64,000 bases of DNA, from positions 53,463 to 117,462 of the forward strand of contig CAUHML010000004.1 of assembly GCA_959606905.1 (NCBI GenBank), in the 5' to 3' direction. How positions within the stretch are numbered: position 1 is the first letter of the stretch; every line of letters starts with the position of its first letter. A program made the position numbers and the translations under genes. Shown here piece by piece: positions 1 to 9,442 of the stretch. The stretch is from an uncultured Bacteroides sp. GTDB taxonomy: Bacteria; Bacteroidota; Bacteroidia; Bacteroidales; Bacteroidaceae. Under the pieces are notes generated by a model that made no database searches, was not told where the DNA came from, and saw only the letters and a list, made by a program, of their open reading frames with translations.

Positions 1-85
1 TTTTTATAGAAAATTCGCACACCTCCACTTTGTATAGAATCTGTATGGAAATTCTTCTTTCCCGCAATTTTTAGTTCTTCTTTTA

Positions 86-117
86 TTTGATTAGCTCCAA
101 TGTTATGACTAATTTTG
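86..117 (+). promoter_or_regulatory. Promoter of the AspT-like transporter gene
   Basis: A TTTG at 86-89 and a TAATTTTG at 110-117 are separated by 20 bases, which fits the Bacteroidetes primary sigma consensus (TTTG, 19-21 bases, TAnnTTTG). Transcription would begin near 124, about 34 bases before the start codon at 158. Nothing else is evident in 1-157. Confidence 0.7.
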
Positions 118-157
118 CACCCGTTTTTAGAAAAGACATTATAAAAACTACTAAATT

Positions 158-1822
158 ATGGATTGGTTACAAAGTTTATTGTGGGACCCCAGTTCCGTGG
201 CACACATCGTGTTCCTCTACGCATTCGTAGTGGCAGCCGGCGTGTATCTCGGTAAGATAAAGATATTCGGTGTATCTTTGGGCGTCACATTTGTTTTGTT
301 TGCCGGCATCCTAATGGGACATTTCGGCTTCACAGCCGATACACACATCCTACATTTCATCCGTGAATTCGGATTGATCTTGTTCGTATTCTGTATCGGT
401 CTTCAGGTGGGGCCATCGTTCTTCTCTTCTTTCAAAAAGGGGGGAATGACATTGAACCTGTTGGCTGTAGGCATCGTAGTGTTAAATATTGCTGTTGCAT
501 TGGGGCTCTATTACCTTTGGAACGGTCGTGTTGAATTGCCGATGATGGTAGGTATTCTCTACGGAGCTGTAACGAACACTCCGGGACTTGGTGCTGCCAA
601 CGAAGCACTGAACCAGTTGAGCTACAACGGCCCGCAGATCGCATTGGGTTATGCCTGTGCTTATCCGCTCGGCGTAGTAGGTATTATCGGTTCTATCATC
701 GCTATCCGCTACATCTTCCGTGTCAATATGGCAAAAGAAGAAGAAAGCCTGAAAATGCAGAGCGGAGATGCACACCATAAGCCGCATATGTTGAGCCTTG
801 AGGTACGCAACGAGTCTATCAGTGGAAAGACACTGATTGAGATTAAAGAATTTCTAGGACGTCAGTTCGTTTGCTCCCGCATTCGTCACGAAGGGCACGT
901 AAGCATTCCGAACCATGAGACTATTTTCAATGTAGGCGACCAGCTATTTATCGTCTGCTCTGAAGAAGATGCACCCGCCATTACCGTATTCATCGGTAAG
1001 GAAGTAGATATAGACTGGGAGAAACAAGATCTCCCAATGGTATCCCGCCGTATCCTGGTCACCAAACCGGAAATCAACGGAAAGACGCTGGGTTCTATGC
1101 ACTTCCGTAGTATGTACGATGTCAATGTAACCCGTGTCAATCGTTCCGGTATGGACTTGTTTGCTGATCCCAACCTGATACTGCAAGTAGGCGACCGTGT
1201 TATGGTAGTAGGCCAGCAGGACGCAGTAGAGCGTGTAGCAGGTGTCTTGGGTAATCAATTGAAGCGTTTGGATACTCCGAATATCGTAACTATTTTCGTA
1301 GGTATTTTCCTGGGTATCCTTTTGGGTAGTCTTCCTATCGCATTCCCCGGTATGCCGACACCATTGAAACTTGGTCTGGCAGGTGGTCCGCTGGTAGTTG
1401 CAATCCTTATCGGACGCTTCGGTCATAAACTCCACCTGGTGACTTATACCACCATGAGCGCCAACCTGATGCTTCGTGAAATCGGTATTGTGCTGTTCCT
1501 TGCCAGTGTGGGTATAGATGCCGGCGCCAACTTCGTACAAACGGTTGTCGAGGGTGATGGATTACTTTATGTAGGTTGTGGTTTCTTAATTACCGTCATT
1601 CCGTTACTCATTATCGGTGCTATCGCCAGACTATATTATAAAGTAAACTACTTTACCCTCATGGGATTGATTGCCGGTAGTAATACCGACCCTCCCGCAT
1701 TGGCGTACGCCAATCAGACAACATCCGGAGATGCTCCGGCAGTAGGTTACTCTACTGTTTATCCATTATCTATGTTCCTCCGCATTCTAACGGGACAAAT
1801 GATATTACTGGCAATGATGTAA
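158..1822 (+). CDS. AspT/YidE/YbjL-family putative transporter with two TrkA-C domains
   Basis: A 554-residue inner-membrane protein. Two hydrophobic halves (about residues 10-195 and 385-554) flank a soluble centre. The halves look like an internal duplication: the first has a G-A-V-T-N-T-P-G-L motif near residue 150 and the second the related G-S-N-T-D-P-P-A-L near residue 520. The centre (about 205-370) reads as two consecutive TrkA-C regulatory domains, each with a pattern such as V-G-D-x-L/V. This is the architecture of the aspartate:alanine exchanger family and its YidE/YbjL relatives; the substrate cannot be told from sequence. It is a single-gene unit with its own promoter and a terminator directly after it. 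Confidence 0.88.
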   Translation: MDWLQSLLWDPSSVAHIVFLYAFVVAAGVYLGKIKIFGVSLGVTFVLFAGILMGHFGFTADTHILHFIREFGLILFVFCIGLQVGPSFFSSFKKGGMTLNLLAVGIVVLNIAVALGLYYLWNGRVELPMMVGILYGAVTNTPGLGAANEALNQLSYNGPQIALGYACAYPLGVVGIIGSIIAIRYIFRVNMAKEEESLKMQSGDAHHKPHMLSLEVRNESISGKTLIEIKEFLGRQFVCSRIRHEGHVSIPNHETIFNVGDQLFIVCSEEDAPAITVFIGKEVDIDWEKQDLPMVSRRILVTKPEINGKTLGSMHFRSMYDVNVTRVNRSGMDLFADPNLILQVGDRVMVVGQQDAVERVAGVLGNQLKRLDTPNIVTIFVGIFLGILLGSLPIAFPGMPTPLKLGLAGGPLVVAILIGRFGHKLHLVTYTTMSANLMLREIGIVLFLASVGIDAGANFVQTVVEGDGLLYVGCGFLITVIPLLIIGAIARLYYKVNYFTLMGLIAGSNTDPPALAYANQTTSGDAPAVGYSTVYPLSMFLRILTGQMILLAMM

Positions 1823-1845
1823 ATCAAGCTTAGTTTATATAAATG

Positions 1846-1886
1846 ATAAAGCCGGCCAACTCCATAAAAGGAATAGCCGGCTTTAT
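1846..1886. terminator. Bidirectional intrinsic terminator
   Basis: A perfect 11-bp stem, ATAAAGCCGGC (1846-1856) and GCCGGCTTTAT (1876-1886), with a T-rich run after it and an A-rich run before it. It lies between two convergent genes and can serve both. Confidence 0.85.
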
Positions 1887-1916
1887 TTTATTTACTACCT
1901 AGTCAGTTTCTCCGAA

Positions 1917-2552
1917 TCAAAACCTTAATTGTAACTTCTTAGCCACAAATTCTTCTACAAACCGTACTGTTTCTTCAATCCCTAAAGAAGACGAATCAAT
2001 ACACAGATGATAAGTAGCTGCCGCTCCCCATGTCTTATAACTATAATAATTATAATATTCCGAACGTCTTTTATCGGCTTTCTCTATCATCTCTTCCGCC
2101 ACTTCTTCATTCACATTATGAATCCGGCAAAGACGTATGATACGGTCTTCTTTGGAAGCCGAGATAAAAACATTGGCACAACGGGGATGTTCCCTTAAAA
2201 TATAGTCAGCACAGCGTCCTACAAACACACAGGATTTTTCTGCCGCCAAACGACGGATAACGTCACTCTGTACCTTGAACAGTGCATCATTACTCAAACA
2301 ATTGTTACAAGGCATGGCTCCCTCACTGATAAAGGGGAAACGCATACCAAATAATCCGCCGATAATTCCCTGCGAAGCTTTCTCGTCCGCCTTCTCAAAA
2401 AACTCTTTGCATAATCCGCTCTCCTCAGATGCCAGATTAATCAGTTCTTTATCGTAAAAGTCAATGCCCAGACGAGCAGCCAGTTTCTCTCCTATTTCTT
2501 TTCCGCCGCTACCTAGTTGGCGACCGATATTAATGACATAATTACCGTTCAT
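1917..2552 (-). CDS. Cytidylate kinase-like family protein
   Basis: A protein of 211 residues from the chosen ATG at 2552. The N-terminus has I-x-I-G-R-Q-L-G-S-G-G-K-E-I-G, a P-loop-like nucleotide-binding stretch, followed by L-G-I-x-F-Y-D-K-E-L-I, and mid-protein V-F-V-G-R-C-A-D-Y-I-L. These match the cytidylate-kinase-like family common in Bacteroidetes and Firmicutes. It is not the essential CMP kinase (Cmk) itself, and its substrate is unknown. A longer reading frame opens at a TTG at 2582, but that TTG overlaps a promoter-like TATGTTTG (2580-2587), so the ATG ten codons later is the better start. Convergent with the AspT-like gene. Confidence 0.85.
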   Translation of the reverse strand: MNGNYVINIGRQLGSGGKEIGEKLAARLGIDFYDKELINLASEESGLCKEFFEKADEKASQGIIGGLFGMRFPFISEGAMPCNNCLSNDALFKVQSDVIRRLAAEKSCVFVGRCADYILREHPRCANVFISASKEDRIIRLCRIHNVNEEVAEEMIEKADKRRSEYYNYYSYKTWGAAATYHLCIDSSSLGIEETVRFVEEFVAKKLQLRF

Positions 2553-2579
2553 AGTAAACTTAATTTTATGGTTGTGTAG

Positions 2580-2587
2580 CAAACATA
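2580..2587 (-). promoter_or_regulatory. Candidate -7 element for the cytidylate kinase-like gene
   Basis: On the minus strand TATGTTTG fits TAnnTTTG and would start RNA about 20 bases before the ATG at 2552. No well-spaced -33 element is seen, so this is tentative. Confidence 0.4.
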
Positions 2588-2604
2588 CGACTTTTTTCTA
2601 AAAC

Positions 2605-5361
2605 TCACATCATCAAACGAAAGTTATATTTAAAAGTGACGATGAAATATCCCTTTATTTCCTGCGTACGATACTCATAAAAGCCATCAGAAGTAGCCAT
2701 ACGCCCATAACTTTTTTTCTTTCCCAGAATATCCGCCCAATAAGCCGACAATTCCGCTTCCTTCTTCTTCAGGAAACGCCATGTAGCACCGGCATTCCAC
2801 AATATTTCATCATCTTCCCCTTTCTGAATATTCGTTCCGCTACGAAGATTATACGTAGCATCCGTGCGTAACTGCAACCCGAAAGGAAAATCAACATAAC
2901 CATTCAGACCGAAATTATAATAACGCGTATAGGTATCATTATCGTTCAAAGAATTAAGCGAGTATTGGTAATTCCAAGAAGTAGATAAGTCAATGCCTCC
3001 CCAAGAAGGTTGATAAGATGCCTGTGCCTCACAATTCAATCCGGTATCACGGGTTGTACTCTTTTCCGGCTGTAAGCTTTTATCTTCATTAATCATACCT
3101 ACACGGTTACTATGATTACCGGACATATCCAATCTTAAAGAGAAATGTCCAAAACGTTTCCACCAGCTAGCCCCTCCAAACAAATTCCAATTACCGTTTA
3201 TATTGACCGGATACGTTTCGCGTCCACCGGTCTGCACGTCATATATCATGACTTGTGTAACACTGTTTTGCTCCACCTGTCCGCCTAGGTTTGCAGATAT
3301 ACCTTTAGGTGAGTTCTGAAAATTCAGACGTATATTATGACTAAACATCTGCTTCAAGTCAGGATTTCCACGGGTGATATACAGCGGATTGCTATTATCC
3401 GTCAACGGCATCAAATCCGACAAAGAAGGCTGCCGGGTGTTACCGTTATAATTCAGGCTGACACGCATCTCTTTCTTCCGCCAGCTCATCCATATCATAG
3501 GTTGGAAATCAATCATATTCATGGCAGTATCCGCATAAAGTTTCCCTACTTTCCGGTCAATGGTACGCCTTTGCGGCATAACCCCCAGTGATGCGTTAAA
3601 CATCCATGTGTCATCCGAATAGTTGACTCCTACATTCAGGTCGTGCCCATTACTGCGGCTGTGGCTACGGTTGCTCAAACTATCTACATACCCCGCCTCG
3701 TAACCGGAAGGTAACTCACCGTAAATATCCGAACTCGCCAGGGAAGACAATTCATAAGTATCGCGGTTACTCCGTTCATACCGGGTACTCCAGTTATATG
3801 CCACCCGCAGACGTACCTTCTTTCCGACAGGTTGAGTAAACGAAAGTCCCACCCTCCAGGAATTATTGCGCTGGGGTGACTTCAAATACTGGTTACGATA
3901 AAGTACCGAGTCATTCCCATTCTTATCCTTCAAGCGAAAATAGGTAGTCTCGGAAAGAGAGAAACTTTCATTATTTCCCCACGAATCGGAATTCTGAATA
4001 TTCAGTCCCAGAGTTGTTCCTTTTTCGTTCAGGCGTCTCATCACTCCCATTGCCCAATGGTAGCGGTGGGATTCATTTTCCGACCGTGACCGATTCTCAC
4101 TACGGTTCACCTTTATATCCCGGGGAACAGACTCAAAATCACTGAACAAGTTCTCATGGTTTACGCCGGGAGGAGCGTCAAAAGAAGCACTCTGACTGTT
4201 ACTTTCATTTTGATTAGGAGTATACCCGAAATTTCCACTGAAGTTGACACGCGTGCTTTTATCTACTTTCCACTCTCCCATCAAGCTGGAATTGACCGAC
4301 CGCCCTTTAGAGTTTCCTTCGTTGGCAGAGGCCGAATATTGGTTGCCACCAGTCAAATACTGCTCCTGATACATAGAAGATATATTCCCGTTCCTGTTAA
4401 GATTATAATTCACATGGCCATTCAAAGAAAACTTTCCGCCAAATTTATGTGCCATATTCAATCCCAGCGAATTATTGATATTATCTTTGTATGTACTGTT
4501 CTGATATCTATTAGTAGAACGGGCTATAAAAGACAGGTTTTCCCCATTCTTACGGAAATAATTCACTTGTGCCTCCAGATCCTTCTTCTTATTATTGCCA
4601 TACCCTACCGTCGCATTTGTCAGCCAAGTCTTATTCAGTTCATCCTTGGTTTGCAAGTCAAGCACATATTTCTTTTCTCCCGAACTGATTCCCGTAAATT
4701 CTTCCTCTTTTGATTTCTTGTCGTACACCTTTAACTTGCTAATCAAGTTTGCCGGCAGATTCTCAAGCGCGGTCTTTTTATCTCCTGAAAAGAAAGACTC
4801 CCCATTTACATTAATTTCGCTGATAGGCTGACCGTTGTAAGTCAATGAATGGTCTTTTTTGTTATACACCAGTCCGGGAATACGTTTCACCAAGTCTTCC
4901 AGATAAGCTCCTTCGGGAGTTTTGTAGGCAGAAGCATTGATAACAGTCGTATCTCCTTCCATAACCACTTCCCTCAATTTTCCGGTCACTACCACCTCAT
5001 CAATCTGAAGGTCATCATCCTTCAGTACGATAGTGCCCGCATTTATAGATACGGAATCTCCCAATGCACGGTAGAAAGACTGCATTCCCATAAATGAAAC
5101 CTTCAACAGATATTCTTTCTTTTTCTGTGGCTGATAAGTTAGAGTAAATCGACCGTTTTTGTCACTTGCCGTACCTTTTACAAAAGCAGAGTCCATCTTT
5201 TCCAAGACGACAATACTGGCAGAAGGCAAAGATTGTTTCCTTTCACTTCCGGTTTCCAGCATTTGTACCCTTCCCCTGACAGTCCTCACCTGTTGCGCAT
5301 ACACTATTGTATGCATACAAAATAACAGTAAAAGTAATCCGCCCAGTCTGCAAATTTTCAT
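2605..5361 (-). CDS. Large outer-membrane beta-barrel protein, TonB-receptor-like
   Basis: A protein of 918 residues with a signal peptide (about residues 1-22, ending V-Y-A-Q). Next comes a carboxypeptidase-regulatory-like domain (about 25-115) with N-G-R-F-T-L-T-Y, then a plug-like region starting D-E-V-V-V-T-G-K (about 120-235), and a long barrel rich in N, S, Y and alternating polar/hydrophobic residues. This matches the outer-membrane beta-barrel family related to TonB-dependent receptors; no SusD partner is adjacent. It lies downstream of the B12 operon on the same strand but beyond a terminator, so it is probably a separate unit. I found no good TAnnTTTG promoter in the 150 bases upstream. 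Ligand unknown. Confidence 0.85.
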   Translation of the reverse strand: MKICRLGGLLLLLFCMHTIVYAQQVRTVRGRVQMLETGSERKQSLPSASIVVLEKMDSAFVKGTASDKNGRFTLTYQPQKKKEYLLKVSFMGMQSFYRALGDSVSINAGTIVLKDDDLQIDEVVVTGKLREVVMEGDTTVINASAYKTPEGAYLEDLVKRIPGLVYNKKDHSLTYNGQPISEINVNGESFFSGDKKTALENLPANLISKLKVYDKKSKEEEFTGISSGEKKYVLDLQTKDELNKTWLTNATVGYGNNKKKDLEAQVNYFRKNGENLSFIARSTNRYQNSTYKDNINNSLGLNMAHKFGGKFSLNGHVNYNLNRNGNISSMYQEQYLTGGNQYSASANEGNSKGRSVNSSLMGEWKVDKSTRVNFSGNFGYTPNQNESNSQSASFDAPPGVNHENLFSDFESVPRDIKVNRSENRSRSENESHRYHWAMGVMRRLNEKGTTLGLNIQNSDSWGNNESFSLSETTYFRLKDKNGNDSVLYRNQYLKSPQRNNSWRVGLSFTQPVGKKVRLRVAYNWSTRYERSNRDTYELSSLASSDIYGELPSGYEAGYVDSLSNRSHSRSNGHDLNVGVNYSDDTWMFNASLGVMPQRRTIDRKVGKLYADTAMNMIDFQPMIWMSWRKKEMRVSLNYNGNTRQPSLSDLMPLTDNSNPLYITRGNPDLKQMFSHNIRLNFQNSPKGISANLGGQVEQNSVTQVMIYDVQTGGRETYPVNINGNWNLFGGASWWKRFGHFSLRLDMSGNHSNRVGMINEDKSLQPEKSTTRDTGLNCEAQASYQPSWGGIDLSTSWNYQYSLNSLNDNDTYTRYYNFGLNGYVDFPFGLQLRTDATYNLRSGTNIQKGEDDEILWNAGATWRFLKKKEAELSAYWADILGKKKSYGRMATSDGFYEYRTQEIKGYFIVTFKYNFRLMM

Positions 5362-5510
5362 GTCAATAGCAGTATAAGTCTATATTTTAGTTTGAGTCTT
5401 AGTAAACAATGTAAAATTAAGGAGTTTCTTTAGAAAGCTTACTATTTTATTCATTTTATTAAAACAAATTACATTCCAATCACACAAGGTCACAATATAA
5501 ACTAACAAAA

Positions 5511-5576
5511 AGACTTCCTCCACATATAAAAATATACTCTTTGAGAAGAATATCCTTTTTATAGAGGAAGAAGTCT
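5511..5576 (-). terminator. Intrinsic terminator closing the B12 uptake operon
   Basis: On the minus strand AGACTTCTTCCTC pairs, with a three-base bulge, with GAGGAAGTCT; the inner part also pairs (TATAAAAA with TTTTTATA). The stem is followed by TTTTTGTTAG. It lies 37 bases after the stop of the last lipoprotein gene. The surrounding 5362-5612 gap holds no convincing gene. Confidence 0.7.
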
Positions 5577-5612
5577 CCCTATCAACAAAAACTATCAATT
5601 AGAAACTCATAA

Positions 5613-6917
5613 TCACTTAAAATTCTCCGTAAAGAAAACTCCTGCCGGAAAACTATTCTTATTTTTTATATCAAACTGTAAAGCCGGTGTTTTATTGAAA
5701 TCAAAAATAGCAATATCATTGGTTTTATAATCTGCATATCCTTTCAGAGTGGCAAAATAAACCTCCCCGCTCACCGGATCAACTCCCAAACTATTATAAT
5801 AGATCCCTGCATCCTCCACATACTCTTTTATATCAGCAACTTCTTCCGTCTCATTCTGAGAAAAAATATGCCGATATAGCTTAAAGCCGGCATTACTGAA
5901 ATAGATAATATCATCTTTAGCAGAAAAAGCAGGGGCAACTCCCCACCCGGCACCAATACTGACATTCAAAGTATGAGAATCAATAGTCTTATAATCAACC
6001 GGACTGACTTTTATAATACTCGCAGGCTTTGTACATGAAACCCACAAATTCCCATCATATGTTTTAGCAACACCGGATAAAGCGCTTTCAAAAGAAACAG
6101 TATGTATAACAGCCCCGTTTTGAATAACAAAAAGTTGCTTATTGCCCATCACAAAAGCTTTGTCTCCAACCACAGCCATACGATTTTTCAAAGCGCCCTT
6201 CGTCCCCTCAACAAAAGTCAGAACTTCGGTGGAAGTATCCAGCATATAAACTCCATTATTATCACGAATATAAAGATTCTCTCCGACTACAGCCAAATTG
6301 GACGGCCAGGACAAAGTAGTATTATCATAAACCTTTTCTTTCTCCAAACTAGTAGCATTCGCAATAGTCAGCAGCCCTTCACCACCATTTTTGGCTCCAT
6401 TTTGAGAAAGTATATACATCTTATTATCACTGATAAACAGGTCTTGACAGACATTACCAAGCAAAGTTTGATTTACCCGATAATATGCACTATCTACCGC
6501 TATGCCTTTTGAATCCACAAAAGTTAAAGTTCCGGTTTCATTCCCCATATTTCCTTCATTCAAAATAAAGGCACCTTTGCCAAACCGCCCTTCCACCTTG
6601 GCTGTCATAGTCGTTTGAAGGTTTTCTCCCTTATCATCCGATACCGCCAGTCCTATAACATACTCTCCAGTCTTAGGCTGTGAAAACTTATATGTTGAAG
6701 CGGTTGAAACTTCCTTTCCGTCTACTGTCCACAAATATCTCATCGCCCCAGACAGATTTTCAATCCGGGCATCCAGATACAATGTATCTAACTGCGCAAT
6801 CACATTACTTTCCGATTCACTCCCGATCCATACAGATGAGTTCAAATTTTCCTCCTCATCACATGCTGTAAAAACCAGTCCCAAGGCAACAACTGCCAAT
6901 ACAAAATACCTTTTCAT
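5613..6917 (-). CDS. Surface lipoprotein: Ig/PKD-like domain plus DUF5074/YncE-type beta-propeller
   Basis: A protein of 434 residues with a lipoprotein signal (F-T-A-C, Cys about 19) followed by acidic D-E-E-E, which resembles the Bacteroidetes surface-export signal. Residues about 30-110 form an Ig/PKD-like domain (Y-L-W-T-V-D-G-K-E-V, then G-E-Y-V-I-G-L). From about 115 a propeller begins with F-I-L-N-E-G-N-M-G, the same opening as the BtuG-like protein in this operon (Y-L-L-N-E-G-N-M-G). It is the fourth and last gene of the riboswitch-controlled operon, 31 bases after the preceding gene. By context it is a B12-related surface protein, perhaps a second corrinoid-binding propeller; the specific ligand is inference. 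Confidence 0.8.
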   Translation of the reverse strand: MKRYFVLAVVALGLVFTACDEEENLNSSVWIGSESESNVIAQLDTLYLDARIENLSGAMRYLWTVDGKEVSTASTYKFSQPKTGEYVIGLAVSDDKGENLQTTMTAKVEGRFGKGAFILNEGNMGNETGTLTFVDSKGIAVDSAYYRVNQTLLGNVCQDLFISDNKMYILSQNGAKNGGEGLLTIANATSLEKEKVYDNTTLSWPSNLAVVGENLYIRDNNGVYMLDTSTEVLTFVEGTKGALKNRMAVVGDKAFVMGNKQLFVIQNGAVIHTVSFESALSGVAKTYDGNLWVSCTKPASIIKVSPVDYKTIDSHTLNVSIGAGWGVAPAFSAKDDIIYFSNAGFKLYRHIFSQNETEEVADIKEYVEDAGIYYNSLGVDPVSGEVYFATLKGYADYKTNDIAIFDFNKTPALQFDIKNKNSFPAGVFFTENFK

Positions 6918-6948
6918 TTCAAATTCTTATTATCAATTATTTCTTAAC

Positions 6949-8265
6949 TTATTTGCGGGTATCGATATCAACTCCTAAAACATGCAAATCCTCAACCCCT
7001 GATATCTCAGTGGAACATTCACCTAACCAACCATTTTCCTGATTGACACCGGTATATATCTTTATGAAATCAATTCCCGGCAAATGTACCTTCTGACCTT
7101 TTGAATTTACTGCCCAATCTATATCAATAGCAGACTCATCTTTAGTGTTCACCTCATTATCAGCATAACCATAACGGAATTTATACAAAACAAAATAATT
7201 ACCTTGTCCACTTTCATCAACAGCATTTTGAGGTAAACAAGTCCCTTTAAATGTTATCTTATCTTCTTTTATCCATTCCGGAAAATAACACTGATTATGA
7301 AATGTATTTTTCACTTTATATCCCGAATTTCCTCGGTTATCTTCCCACCGGATATATTTCTCTCTTTCTTCCGAAGTTTCCGGTTCTTTTTCCGGACGAT
7401 AATAAGTGATTTCATAGTTTCGATAAGTCTCCACATCATTTCCCGCAGCTACAGCCTTGTCATACCATAATTCCAGTGCAGCGTCTTCATGAGCACTACC
7501 GGCAATCTCATACCATTCGTCCTCATCCGGCATACCATTCTGATTTTTATCATAAGCTACCATGATCACTCCCGGCTCACAACTTCCTCCCTCCGGTGCA
7601 TCAGAGTCCGGATTGGCCGCAGAATAAAAAGCATTGCCAAGTACCCGGAAATCGCGTTTTCCGGTAACATTAGTTATTGTATGATCAAAACCTACTACGA
7701 CATATCCTCCGAATCCTCCTAAAGAAATCATCCCCTTTTTATTGTTACCGATAGCTGCCAATACTTTTTCGTTCATAACCTCTTGTGTGTCTCCTTCGTC
7801 ATATGCCGGCAACGCATTAGTAAATTGTCCCACGGCCGGAACAAAATCAAGAACTTTAGTGATATAAGCCGTTGCTCCTTCAGGAGCCGGTTCGATATTA
7901 TCAAAAGTTACTGTGACCGCAAAAAGATAATCATAATGATTCTCACCTTGTGACGCACGTAAAATCAGTTCGTATTCTCCTACCTCCTCAAACATATACT
8001 CCAAATCTTTTGTCCGGGCAATTTCACTGCCGTCCAGCAACCATAAATAAGAGATCCCTTCATCCGACTCACTTTCAACCCGTACCTTCAACAGTTGATC
8101 AACAACAACCGCAAAGCCACCCTCCGGTTGCGACACACGGATGTCTTCCTTTTTCAGTAGGTAAGGCTCCGAAGCATCTTCTCCATCATTACATCCTGTG
8201 AATACAGTTCCTACAAACAAAGAAACTGCAATGACTAATGCTAGTCTTAAAATTTTCCTGTCCAT
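6949..8265 (-). CDS. Surface lipoprotein with N-terminal PKD-like domain, B12 operon
   Basis: A protein of 438 residues with a lipobox F-T-G-C (Cys about 25) followed by N-D-G-E-D, an acidic surface-export-like stretch. Residues about 45-125 are PKD-like (Y-L-W-L-L-D-G-S-E-I, then G-E-Y-E-L-I-L-R-A-S). The C-terminal two thirds contain G-G-F-G-G-Y-V-V-V-G-F-D-H-T-I near 185 and D-K-N-Q-N-G-M-P-D-E-D-E-W-Y-E near 245, the latter calcium-site-like in spacing. I do not recognise a named enzymatic function. The gene lies between the two propeller genes, 16 bases after btuG, so it is co-transcribed under the cobalamin riboswitch and probably helps capture corrinoids at the cell surface (inference). 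Confidence 0.75.
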   Translation of the reverse strand: MDRKILRLALVIAVSLFVGTVFTGCNDGEDASEPYLLKKEDIRVSQPEGGFAVVVDQLLKVRVESESDEGISYLWLLDGSEIARTKDLEYMFEEVGEYELILRASQGENHYDYLFAVTVTFDNIEPAPEGATAYITKVLDFVPAVGQFTNALPAYDEGDTQEVMNEKVLAAIGNNKKGMISLGGFGGYVVVGFDHTITNVTGKRDFRVLGNAFYSAANPDSDAPEGGSCEPGVIMVAYDKNQNGMPDEDEWYEIAGSAHEDAALELWYDKAVAAGNDVETYRNYEITYYRPEKEPETSEEREKYIRWEDNRGNSGYKVKNTFHNQCYFPEWIKEDKITFKGTCLPQNAVDESGQGNYFVLYKFRYGYADNEVNTKDESAIDIDWAVNSKGQKVHLPGIDFIKIYTGVNQENGWLGECSTEISGVEDLHVLGVDIDTRK

Positions 8266-8281
8266 TTTTATTCATTATTAG

Positions 8282-9442
8282 TTATTGAAATGTTTTCGTT
8301 GTAAAAGCAAAATGAGCCGGTATATCCCCCGCCCTGACTTTCCATCTTTTCTTTCCTTCAGGACTGAAACAGTAGAGATAACCGGGTACAACATAACTTT
8401 TTGCATCCGTTACAAATATTTCTTTGGTCTCGGGATTTACAGCTATCCCATACGGAATTGTTATTTCTGTTTCAGTTCCATCAGTAATAAAATTGCGGGA
8501 TACTATTTTATTTTGTTTCACGTCATAGAGGGCGTAAGTAATAGTATTACTTTCCGTCACATAACTCCATTCTACACTTGTCATGTAAATCGAATCTCCA
8601 CTCAAACACATTTCACTGGCAGCAATTCCCAAATTTCCTGTCACACGATCTGTCTGAGTATCTATAATAAAAACATCCGATCCCGTTCCATAATAATCTC
8701 CTCTCGAACTCACATATATACGGCCGTATCTATCCAGTTTCATACGGTGAAGATTTATAGCTACATCAATTGTTTTAATAACTTGAAAAGTCTTCAAGTC
8801 AATCACCGATACCGTCCGGTCATAATCCGGAAAACGATAACCGCCGGAATTGGCAACATAAAGTTTTCCATCTTTTATTACCATTTCTTCCGGTTGATAG
8901 CCGACTACCACTTCACGGGTTACAGCCAAACTTGTCGTATCCACTTCAACCACTTTTCCCGGACGCGCATTGGGATCTATTCCGACAGGGCCTGCATAAG
9001 AACTTACATAAGCCTTTCCATCATTAAAAGTGATATACCGGCAATTTGTCACATTTATTTGCCCCAGATGTTGTGCCGTTTCCACATCCATCACCTCTAT
9101 AAAATTCGAGCAATTGATTACAGCATACAGCTTATCTCCATAAATCTGCAAATCATTTCCAACATCCCCCAGTTCTTTCACTACGGACGGATTCCGCTCG
9201 GCATAAATATTACGATGATACTTACCGGTAGTGCTGTCATAAAAATCAAGCGTACACTTATTACTTCCCATATTTCCTTCATTGAGAAGATACATTCCTT
9301 TAATACTGACGCCCCCTAAAGGATCCTTGCCAACATCTATCTCGTCAGAAGGTAGAACCGGAAGCTCGCCCCGACAAGCCAGTAAACAACAGCCTGTTAA
9401 TATACCAAGCAAGACACGCGAAAGAATATTATTCACAATCAT
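8282..9442 (-). CDS. btuG: BtuG-like vitamin B12-binding beta-propeller surface lipoprotein
   Basis: A protein of 386 residues with a lipoprotein signal (L-L-A-C, Cys about 23), then a YncE/DUF5074-type seven-bladed propeller starting Y-L-L-N-E-G-N-M-G (about 52). Blade-like repeats follow, such as G-K-L-Y-V-A-N-S-G-G and V-S-V-I-D-L. Its start overlaps the btuB stop as ATGA, meaning tight translational coupling. Published work on Bacteroides shows BtuG propellers cap BtuB and bind B12 with very high affinity; the gene order btuB-btuG behind a cobalamin riboswitch fits that well. The assignment rests on family, size and context; binding itself is not visible in the sequence. Confidence 0.85.
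   Translation of the reverse strand: MIVNNILSRVLLGILTGCCLLACRGELPVLPSDEIDVGKDPLGGVSIKGMYLLNEGNMGSNKCTLDFYDSTTGKYHRNIYAERNPSVVKELGDVGNDLQIYGDKLYAVINCSNFIEVMDVETAQHLGQINVTNCRYITFNDGKAYVSSYAGPVGIDPNARPGKVVEVDTTSLAVTREVVVGYQPEEMVIKDGKLYVANSGGYRFPDYDRTVSVIDLKTFQVIKTIDVAINLHRMKLDRYGRIYVSSRGDYYGTGSDVFIIDTQTDRVTGNLGIAASEMCLSGDSIYMTSVEWSYVTESNTITYALYDVKQNKIVSRNFITDGTETEITIPYGIAVNPETKEIFVTDAKSYVVPGYLYCFSPEGKKRWKVRAGDIPAHFAFTTKTFQ

Noticed and set aside
944..1540. 198-residue antisense frame inside the AspT-like gene
   Set aside because: Thr/Gln/His-rich low-quality translation opposite conserved TrkA-C domains.
5380..5598. 72-residue frame on the minus strand between the propeller gene and the outer-membrane barrel gene
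   Set aside because: It runs through a clear intrinsic terminator and its composition is irregular; no promoter or family resemblance.
8285..9319. 344-residue frame opposite btuG
   Set aside because: Antisense shadow: the minus-strand frame has a lipoprotein signal, propeller repeats and tight coupling to btuB; the plus-strand translation has no domain pattern.
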